Assembly: GCF_900111685.1 (NCBI RefSeq) | Contig: NZ_FOHX01000004.1 | Span: 315,576-379,575 of the forward strand | DNA: 64,000 nucleotides | Direction: 5' to 3' | Source: Nonomuraea wenchangensis | GTDB taxonomy: Bacteria; Actinomycetota; Actinomycetes; Streptosporangiales; Streptosporangiaceae | Shown here: positions 58,180-64,000 of the stretch, piece by piece | How positions within the stretch are numbered: position 1 is the stretch's first letter | How the letters are laid out: every line of letters begins with the position of its first letter | Notes under the pieces: generated by a model | What the model was told of the DNA's origin: nothing | Seen by the model: the letters and a program-made list of their open reading frames with translations, nothing else | Database searches by the model: none | Position numbers and translations under genes: made by a program

Positions 58180-58581
58180 GTGAGCGATCGCAAGCCGATC
58201 GGGATGCCCTTCGAGAGCTGGATCGACCGGCAGATCCGCGAGGCCGAGGAACGCGGGGAGTTCGACGACCTGCCGGGCGCGGGCAAACCGCTGCCGGGGC
58301 TGGACAAACCGCAGGACGACATGTGGTGGATCAAGCAGAAGGTGGAGAGCGAAGGGCTCGCGATGCCGCTGCCGCCCACGCTGATGCTGCGCAGGGACGC
58401 GGAGGAGGCGCTGCGGGAGGCGCGCGGGGCGCGGACCGAGGCCGAGGTGCGGCGCGTCCTGGAGGCGATCAACGAGCGGATCAGGGAGGCGATCAGGACG
58501 GGGCTGTCGGGGCCGCCGCTCAACCTGATGCCGTACGACGTGGACGAGGAGATCTCGGAGTGGCGGCGCGCCCGGGGATGA
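58180..58581 (+). CDS. DUF1992 (DnaJ-homologue-like) protein
   Basis: The 133-aa product starts at GTG 58180 behind GAAGGAGCGCAC. The DUF1992 hallmark is SWIDRQIREAEERGEFDDLP-GAGKPLPGL, followed by WWIKQKVESEGLAMPLPPTL. Proteins of this family (DnaJC28-like) are small and helical, lack the J domain's HPD motif here, and have no established bacterial function. It follows the DHPS-like gene closely and ends before a GC-rich hairpin at 58595-58622. Confidence 0.85.
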   Translation: MSDRKPIGMPFESWIDRQIREAEERGEFDDLPGAGKPLPGLDKPQDDMWWIKQKVESEGLAMPLPPTLMLRRDAEEALREARGARTEAEVRRVLEAINERIREAIRTGLSGPPLNLMPYDVDEEISEWRRARG

Positions 58582-58594
58582 CCCCCATGGGAAC

Positions 58595-58707
58595 GGGGCC
58601 CGGGCGCGAAGGCCCGGACCCCGGTCCGGTTGGCTGAGGGCCCCGGGTCAGGCGGGTCCCTCTGGCCGGCCGGAGCCCCGGGTCAGGCGGGGTCCCGGCC
58701 GGCCGGG
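58595..58707 (+). terminator. GC hairpin and tandem 35-bp repeat between DUF1992 and cellulase genes
   Basis: GGGGCCCGGG (58595-58604) pairs with CCCGGACCCC (58613-58622) with one mismatch. Then GCCCCGGGTCAGGCGGG is repeated at 58640 and 58675, forming two tandem units of about 35 bp with GC-rich ends (GGCCGGCCGG). The pair probably terminates both converging transcripts. Confidence 0.5.
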
Positions 58708-58719
58708 TTCAGGTGATCC

Positions 58720-61071
58720 TCAGTTGACCGGCGGGTAGGCGTTGGCCAGCAGCTCGCGGAACTGCGCGGAGAACCACTGGCCGGACAGCGGCGCGTCCGC
58801 CTTGGCGCCGGTCATGTTGTTGCCGTTGAGGCTGTTGCCGGTGTACGTCGGGTCGCACATCCGGTCGAGCCTCTTGCCCTCGTCGTTCGGGATGTCCCGG
58901 CTGGAGCCGTCGGACTCGCCCGGAGGCTTGATCCAGACGTAGGCGTCGAGACCGGCGACGGGGGCGGCGGTCGGGCGGGCGCCCAGGCCGGCACCGCTCT
59001 GGTTGCACCAGTTGCCGGCGTGGATACGACGGTCGATGCGCGAGCCGTTCACGAACTCGTCCACGTTGGTCGAGCTGCTCGGCCCGGACGGGCGGGCGCT
59101 ACCGCCCCAGCCGTTGCGCGAGGTGTCGATCAGCATGCCGAGCCCGGAGCGGAAGCCCTTGGCGATCAGGGCGGTGCGGAGGGCGAGGGCGAAGGACTGC
59201 TCGTCCACGTACCAGTTCCAGTCCACCCACTTGGACTGGCGGACCGTGGTGCCGCCCGGGGTGGAGTTGATGGTGAAGTGCGGCTCGGTCGTGGCCGAGT
59301 AGTTGGCGGTGTTGACGATGAAGCCGTCCACGCTGTCCACGCCGGCGGCGGTGCCGGCGACGGTCTCGTAGAAGAGGTTGACGGCGGGCTGGAAGTTCGA
59401 GTCCCAGCCGAGCCACGCGTGGTGGGCGGCGTCGATGTAGGTGTAGACGTTGGGGATGGCGTGGAGCTTGTCGAGCGCGTAGCGGACGCCGTCACGGTAG
59501 CCGCCGGCGCCGTTGGCCTCGCGGCAGTCGGCGAAGTTGTTGAGGTTGGTGACGAGGTTCGGCAGCGAGTCGGGCTCGATGATGGTGACGATGCGCAGGT
59601 TCGCGTAGGCGGAGTCGCGGAGGATGGCCGCGATCGGGTCGATGTACTCAGCCTTGTAGCGGTTGAAGCCGTCCTGGGAGATGCGCAGCTCGCCGTTGGA
59701 GGCCAGGGCGGAGCAGTCGCGGTTGGGCAGGTCGTAGATGACGACCTGGATGGTCAGCGGCGTGGAGCCGTTGGCGGCGTCCTGCCGGACGGCCTCGTCC
59801 AGGTGGGCGCGCAGGCTCATGGCGCTGCTGGAGCCGGCGATGGCGGCGATGCGGTCCATCCACACGGCGGTGGAGGTGTTGGCGACCGCGGAGCCGCCGG
59901 GCTCGGCCGCGGCCTTGGCGCTCCAGTTGGGGTTCACGTAGCCGGTGGCGCCGGCGTACGGGTTCTCCACGTGGGTCGGGGTGGGGCCGCCGTCGTCGTC
60001 GGCCTCGGTGGCGGTGACCGTACGCGAGGTCAGGCCGGTGGCGGCGACGGTGAACGTGCGGCTGCCGTTGGTCGTGTCGGAGTCCTGCGCGGCGGCCAGG
60101 GTGACCGTCTGCGGGGTGTTCCAGTTCGACGTGGTGAAGGTGAGCGAGGCGCCCGACCTGACGGTCAGGTCGGCGTCGCCGCTGCCCGCCGTCGTGGTGA
60201 CGGTCACGCTGGAGGAGGGCTGGGCGGCCAGGCGCACGGTGAACGTGCCGGTCGAGCCCTCGGGCACGGTCACCGAGGTCGGCGTCACGATGATGGACTG
60301 CTCCACCGTGGCGTCGTCGTCCACCTCGGTCGCGGTGAGCGTGGCGCCGGTGACGCCGCTGCCGCCGATGCTGAAGCTCGCGGTGCCCGCGACGGTGTCG
60401 GCGTCCTGGGCGGCGGCCAGGGTGATCGTCTGCGGGGTGTTCCAGTTGCTCGGGGTGAAGGTGAGCGAGGCGCCCGAGCTGACGGTCAGGTCGGTGTCAC
60501 CGCTGGTACGGACGGTGGTGAGGGTGACGTTCGAGCTGGGCGCGGAGGAGAGGCGCGCGGTGAACGAGGCCGTCGAACCCTCGGGCACGGCGATCGAGCT
60601 GGCCGAGAGCACCACGGTGGGCGTGACCGGCTGGGTGCCGCCGCACGTCACACCGTTGACGCTGAACGAGGTCGGGTTGGGGTTGGTGCCGGTCCAGGTG
60701 CCGTTGAAGCCGACGGACACCGAGGCGCCGGTGGCGAGGCTGCCGTTGTAGGGCATGTTCGTGCCGGTGACGCGGGTGCCGCTCTGGCTCCAGTTGGCGC
60801 CCCAGCCGCTGGGCGTGTACTTCTGCCCGGTGGTCGGGTAGTCGAAGGCCAGCGACCACGACGTGATCGGGTCGCCGGTGTTCTTCAACGTGATGTTCGC
60901 GGTGAAACCGCCCTGACCAGGGCTGCTCGTCCACGAGTTGGCAGAGTAGGTCACGTCGCAGGCGACCGCGGCGTTGGCGGCCGTGCTCTGGCCGACGACG
61001 AGTCCTAGGGCCGCGACACTCGCGGCGGTCACGGTCACGGCCCATTTGCGGAGGCCGCGTTGGAGTCTCAC
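58720..61071 (-). CDS. Secreted GH6 cellulase with CBM2 and two Calx-beta-like repeats
   Basis: The 783-aa product starts at GTG 61071. Order: signal peptide (about 1-35, ending STAANAA); cellulose-binding CBM2 (about 36-145); two Calx-beta-like repeats (VLSASSIAVPEGSTASFTAR and VTPTSVTVPEGSTGTFTVRL, each ending near TATE-DDD); GH6 catalytic domain from about 375. Catalytic motifs: YDLPNRDCSALASNGEL (Asp) and IIEPDSLPNLVTN (Asp, proton donor). It cleaves cellulose, yielding cellobiose, as endoglucanase or exocellulase; the loops needed to decide were not assessed. A CelR-type box lies 28 bp before the start, and the GH48 gene is divergent. Confidence 0.95.
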   Translation of the reverse strand: MRLQRGLRKWAVTVTAASVAALGLVVGQSTAANAAVACDVTYSANSWTSSPGQGGFTANITLKNTGDPITSWSLAFDYPTTGQKYTPSGWGANWSQSGTRVTGTNMPYNGSLATGASVSVGFNGTWTGTNPNPTSFSVNGVTCGGTQPVTPTVVLSASSIAVPEGSTASFTARLSSAPSSNVTLTTVRTSGDTDLTVSSGASLTFTPSNWNTPQTITLAAAQDADTVAGTASFSIGGSGVTGATLTATEVDDDATVEQSIIVTPTSVTVPEGSTGTFTVRLAAQPSSSVTVTTTAGSGDADLTVRSGASLTFTTSNWNTPQTVTLAAAQDSDTTNGSRTFTVAATGLTSRTVTATEADDDGGPTPTHVENPYAGATGYVNPNWSAKAAAEPGGSAVANTSTAVWMDRIAAIAGSSSAMSLRAHLDEAVRQDAANGSTPLTIQVVIYDLPNRDCSALASNGELRISQDGFNRYKAEYIDPIAAILRDSAYANLRIVTIIEPDSLPNLVTNLNNFADCREANGAGGYRDGVRYALDKLHAIPNVYTYIDAAHHAWLGWDSNFQPAVNLFYETVAGTAAGVDSVDGFIVNTANYSATTEPHFTINSTPGGTTVRQSKWVDWNWYVDEQSFALALRTALIAKGFRSGLGMLIDTSRNGWGGSARPSGPSSSTNVDEFVNGSRIDRRIHAGNWCNQSGAGLGARPTAAPVAGLDAYVWIKPPGESDGSSRDIPNDEGKRLDRMCDPTYTGNSLNGNNMTGAKADAPLSGQWFSAQFRELLANAYPPVN

Positions 61072-61098
61072 TTGCGATCATCTCCAGTGCTAGGTGGC

Positions 61099-61112
61099 TG
61101 GGAGCGCTCCCA
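61099..61112. promoter_or_regulatory. CelR/CebR operator box, GH6 side
   Basis: TGGGAGCGCTCCCA is a perfect 14-bp palindrome, identical to the operator of the Thermobifida fusca LacI-type repressor CelR (released by cellobiose). It is 28 bp before the GH6 start, a blocking position. Confidence 0.9.
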
Positions 61113-61201
61113 TCGTGAGCCGCCGTCGGGACGGTGTACAGAGGGACCTCCTCGCGCCGCCGCCGGGGGCCCCGCATGCTCCGCGAATGCCCTTCAACGA
61201 T

Positions 61202-61216
61202 GATGAAACTTTCATC
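61202..61216. promoter_or_regulatory. GATGAAACTTTCATC palindrome in the cellulase promoter region
   Basis: A perfect 7-bp dyad with a single central base, midway between the two CelR boxes. The core GAAACTTTC resembles GAAA-N-TTTC boxes reported before xylanase genes in Streptomyces. A second regulator, or a shared activator site for both cellulases, is possible. Confidence 0.4.
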
Positions 61217-61266
61217 TAGGGCAGGCAGGTGAGAGGAAACAGAGGGGTTACCGGGCGGCCATTTCG

Positions 61267-61294
61267 TTGACATACGCCGGAGCACACCCACAAT
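61267..61294 (+). promoter_or_regulatory. Candidate promoter of the GH48 gene
   Basis: TTGACA (61267-61272), a 16-nt spacer and CACAAT (61289-61294) form a plausible promoter. The second CelR box starts seven bases later, over the expected transcription start. Confidence 0.5.
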
Positions 61295-61300
61295 CCCGAT

Positions 61301-61314
61301 TGGGAGCGCTCCCA
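61301..61314. promoter_or_regulatory. CelR/CebR operator box, GH48 side
   Basis: A second perfect TGGGAGCGCTCCCA palindrome, 23 bp before the GH48 GTG start, identical to the GH6-side box. One cellobiose-responsive LacI-type repressor would therefore switch both genes together. The repressor gene is not in this window. Confidence 0.92.
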
Positions 61315-61337
61315 CACCCCTACTCCCTGGAGACCCC

Positions 61338-64000
61338 GTGAAATTCAGACCTCCGCCCCTTCTGACGCGCTTATCGAGGCGGCTCGCCGTGGCCACGACC
61401 CTCGTCCTCGTGGCCGGCGCGACCACGGCCTTGGCGGCCGCCCCCGCCCAGGCCGCGGTCTCGTGCGACGTGACGTACGTGGCCAACCAGTGGACGAGCA
61501 GCCCCGGCCAGGGTGGCTTCACCGCCAACATCACGCTGAAGAACACCGGTGACCCCATCACCTCCTGGACGCTGGCCTTCGACTACCCGACCACCGGGCA
61601 GAAGTACACGCCCAGCGGCTGGGGCGCCAACTGGAGCCAGAGCGGCACCCGCGTGACCGGCACGAACATGCCCTACAACGGCAGCCTCGCGACCGGCGCC
61701 TCCGCCAGCATCGGCTTCAACGGCACCTGGACCGGCAGCAACCCCAACCCGACCTCGTTCACGGTGAACGGCGTCACCTGCGGCGGCGTCGGCAACAACA
61801 CCCCGCCCACGGTCTCGCTGACCTCGCCGACGGCCGGGCAGACCTTCGCCGCCCCCGCCACCGTGCCGATCGCGGCCACCGCCGCCGACGCCGACGGCAC
61901 GGTCGCCAAGGTCGACTTCTACCAGGGCAGCACGCTGCTCGGCACCGACACCACCTCCCCGTACAGCTACAACTGGACGAACGTGGCGGCCGGCAGCTAC
62001 TCGATCACCGCCCGCGCCACCGACAACAGCGGCGCGGTCACGACGTCCTCGCCGGTCGGCATCACCGTCTCGCAGAGCACCGGCCCGGCCCTGGTCGTCA
62101 GCCCGACCACGCTGTCGGTGCCCGAGGGCGGCACCGCGACCTTCGGCGTGAAGCTGTCGCAGGCGCCCTCCTCCAACGTGGCCGTCAGCGTGGCCCGCGC
62201 CAGCGGCGACGCCGACATCACGGTCTCCGCCGGGGCGAGCCTCACCTTCACGCCGTCGAACTGGAACACCGCGCAGAACGTCACCCTGGCGGCCGCGCAG
62301 GACTCCGACACGACCAGCGGCACGGCCGTGATCCGGGTCAGCGCCAGCGGATACACGCCGGTCGACGTGACGGTCAGCGAGGCCGATGACGACGTCGGCG
62401 GCGACAACCAGTACGTGCAGCGCTTCGTCGAGCTCTACAACGAGCTCCACGACCCGGCCAACGGCTACTTCTCGCCTGAGGGCGTGCCGTACCACTCGGT
62501 CGAGACGTTCATGGTCGAGGCGCCGGACCACGGGCACGAGACCACGTCCGAGGCCTACAGCTACTACCTGTGGCTGGAGGCGACCTACGGCCAGGTGACC
62601 GGCGACTGGTCGAAGTTCAACGCCGCCTGGGCGTCGATGGAGAAGTACATCATCCCGGCCACCGCCGACCAGCCGACGAACTCCTTCTACAACGCGTCCA
62701 AGCCGGCGACGTACGCGGCCGAGTACAACTCGATCAGCAGCTACCCGTCGCAGATCGACTCCGGCGTGTCCGTCGGCACCGACCCGATCGCCAGTGAGCT
62801 GCAGACCGCGTACGGCACCCGCGACATCTACGGCATGCACTGGCTGCTCGACGTCGACAACACCTACGGCTTCGGCCGCTGCGGCGACGGCACCACCAAG
62901 CCCGCCTACATCAACACCTACCAGCGCGGCCCGGAGGAGTCGGTCTTCGAGACGATCCCGCAGCCGTCCTGCGACACCTTCAAGCACGGCGGCACCAACG
63001 GCTACCTGGACCTGTTCATCAAGGACTCCTCCTACGCCAAGCAGTGGAAGTACACCAACGCCCCTGACGCCGACGCGCGCGCCGTCCAGGTCGCCTACTG
63101 GGCGCTGACCTGGGCCAAGGCGCAGGGCAAGACCGCCGACGTCTCCGCCAGCGTGGCCAAGGCCGCCAAGATGGGCGACTACCTGCGCTACGCGATGTAC
63201 GACAAGTACTTCAAGAAGCCGGGCTGCACGAGCCCGTCGTGCGCGGCCGGGACCGGCAAGGACGCCTCGGCGTACCTGCTGTCGTGGTACTACGCCTGGG
63301 GCGGCGCGACCGACTCCAGCGCCGGATGGGCCTGGCGCATCGGCTCCAGCCACAACCACTCCGGCTACCAGAACCCGTTCGCGGCCTGGGCGCTCGCCAA
63401 CGTGGCCGAGCTCAAGCCCAAGAGCTCGACCGGCGCCTCCGACTGGAGCACCAGCCTGAACCGGCAGCTCCAGTTCTACAAGTGGCTCCAGTCCGACGAG
63501 GGCGCCATCGCCGGTGGCGCGACCAACAGCTGGGAGGGCCACTACGCCAGCCCGCCGAGCGGCCTGCCGAAGTTCTTCGGCATGACCTACGACTGGCAGC
63601 CCGTCTACCACGACCCGCCGTCGAACCAGTGGTTCGGCTTCCAGGCGTGGACGATGGAGCGGGTGGCCGAGCTCTACAACCAGACCGGCAACGCCAACGC
63701 CAAGACCATCCTCGACAAGTGGGTGACCTGGGCGCTGGCCAACACCACCATCAACGCCGACGGGACCTACCAGATCCCCTCGACGCTGCGCTGGACCGGT
63801 CAGCCGGCCGGCGACTTCAGCTCGCCGACCGACGTCCCTCCGGCCAACCCCAACCTGCACGTCACCGTCGTGGACCACACGACCGACGTGGGCGTCGCCG
63901 GCTCGTACGCCAAGGTGCTGATGTACTACGCGGCGCGGGCCAACCACACCGCGGCCAAGAACACCGCCAAGGCCCTGCTCGACGGCGTCTGGAAGAACCG
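61338..64000 (+). CDS. Secreted GH48 cellobiohydrolase with CBM2, Ig-like and Calx-beta-like domains (3' partial)
   Basis: The start is GTG 61338; the frame stays open to the window end, about 887 codons. Order: signal peptide (to AAPAQAA, about residue 40), CBM2 (about 41-145), Ig-like domain ([20 protein letters not shown]...), Calx-beta-like repeat ([20 protein letters not shown]), then GH48 from [20 protein letters not shown]. The acid Glu lies in [20 protein letters not shown]. Other GH48 marks: [20 protein letters not shown] and [14 protein letters not shown]48 enzymes attack cellulose from reducing ends and act with GH6. Control is shared through the two CelR boxes. Few C-terminal residues should be missing. 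Confidence 0.95.
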   Translation, partial: MKFRPPPLLTRLSRRLAVATTLVLVAGATTALAAAPAQAAVSCDVTYVANQWTSSPGQGGFTANITLKNTGDPITSWTLAFDYPTTGQKYTPSGWGANWSQSGTRVTGTNMPYNGSLATGASASIGFNGTWTGSNPNPTSFTVNGVTCGGVGNNTPPTVSLTSPTAGQTFAAPATVPIAATAADADGTVAKVDFYQGSTLLGTDTTSPYSYNWTNVAAGSYSITARATDNSGAVTTSSPVGITVSQSTGPALVVSPTTLSVPEGGTATFGVKLSQAPSSNVAVSVARASGDADITVSAGASLTFTPSNWNTAQNVTLAAAQDSDTTSGTAVIRVSASGYTPVDVTVSEADDDVGGDNQYVQRFVELYNELHDPANGYFSPEGVPYHSVETFMVEAPDHGHETTSEAYSYYLWLEATYGQVTGDWSKFNAAWASMEKYIIPATADQPTNSFYNASKPATYAAEYNSISSYPSQIDSGVSVGTDPIASELQTAYGTRDIYGMHWLLDVDNTYGFGRCGDGTTKPAYINTYQRGPEESVFETIPQPSCDTFKHGGTNGYLDLFIKDSSYAKQWKYTNAPDADARAVQVAYWALTWAKAQGKTADVSASVAKAAKMGDYLRYAMYDKYFKKPGCTSPSCAAGTGKDASAYLLSWYYAWGGATDSSAGWAWRIGSSHNHSGYQNPFAAWALANVAELKPKSSTGASDWSTSLNRQLQFYKWLQSDEGAIAGGATNSWEGHYASPPSGLPKFFGMTYDWQPVYHDPPSNQWFGFQAWTMERVAELYNQTGNANAKTILDKWVTWALANTTINADGTYQIPSTLRWTGQPAGDFSSPTDVPPANPNLHVTVVDHTTDVGVAGSYAKVLMYYAARANHTAAKNTAKALLDGVWKN

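Larger units (their letters stand above)
60734..61690. repeat. Near-identical inverted copies of CBM2 coding DNA
   Basis: Bases 60734-60852 (GH6 gene, minus strand) are the reverse complement of 61572-61690 (GH48 gene) with one mismatch in 119 positions, judged by direct comparison. Flanking CBM2 codons are less alike. Such identity inside two diverging genes points to recent gene conversion or duplication of the module. Confidence 0.85.

Overview
This is a GC-rich actinobacterial chromosome segment, most like Streptosporangiales (Nonomuraea-type). That assignment is an inference from GC content, GTG/TTG starts and gene content: Lsr2, ClpC with ClgR-like control, DisA-RadA, a DUF574 methyltransferase beside an XRE/DUF5753 regulator, geosmin synthase and GH6/GH48 cellulases. 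No rRNA, tRNA, CRISPR array, transposase or phage gene was recognised. The window opens inside an RDD-family gene and closes inside a GH48 gene.

Layout. 1-6 kb: two RDD membrane proteins, a 48-aa membrane peptide, lsr2, an 870-bp non-coding stretch with a strong inverted repeat, and clpC with a textbook terminator. 6-10.2 kb: a solitary EboE-like TIM barrel, a MarR regulator divergent from two tandem cupins, mutY, and a membrane-anchored secreted protein. 10.2-14.5 kb: a decayed kinase/DnaK chimera, then disA, radA, thioredoxin and a MerR regulator on the minus strand. 14.6-23.2 kb: a secreted beta-helix protein, two methyltransferases, a sugar isomerase-like TIM barrel, TetR, a large membrane Fe-S oxidoreductase, a glycosyltransferase with an unknown partner, and CsoR. 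23.2-29.8 kb: small and hypothetical proteins, a lipoprotein, gamma carbonic anhydrase, a DivIVA-like coiled coil, GntR/UTRA and VanZ.

29.9-39 kb is a catabolic island. Five tightly packed genes encode 3-hydroxyanthranilate dioxygenase, ACMS decarboxylase, aminomuconate semialdehyde dehydrogenase, a RidA-type deaminase and a 4-oxalocrotonate decarboxylase/hydratase homologue. Together they form the meta-cleavage route for 3-hydroxyanthranilate. A PucR-type regulator, an MHS-family transporter (divergent across a clear dyad) and an amidohydrolase follow. 39-47.8 kb holds a DUF2293 protein, an FKBP-like lipoprotein, a NERD-pseudokinase fusion, an apparently leaderless DJ-1/MarR pair, a DUF574/XRE pair, an O-methyltransferase-like protein, a small secreted Asn-rich protein, NlpC/P60 and a STAS protein.

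48.1-55.2 kb is the most striking locus. One minus-strand operon encodes a polyprenyl diphosphate synthase, IspH, two different family 2B encapsulin shell proteins (HK97 fold with a cyclic-nucleotide-binding-like insert) and bifunctional geosmin synthase. It reads as precursor supply plus a terpene cyclase coupled to a two-component protein nanocompartment.

55.4-64 kb: an NAD-dependent epimerase, an anti-sigma-type ATPase, FolP2-type DHPS, a DUF1992 protein, and a divergent GH6/GH48 cellulase pair. Each cellulase gene has a perfect CelR/CebR-type operator, and the two share almost identical CBM2 coding DNA.
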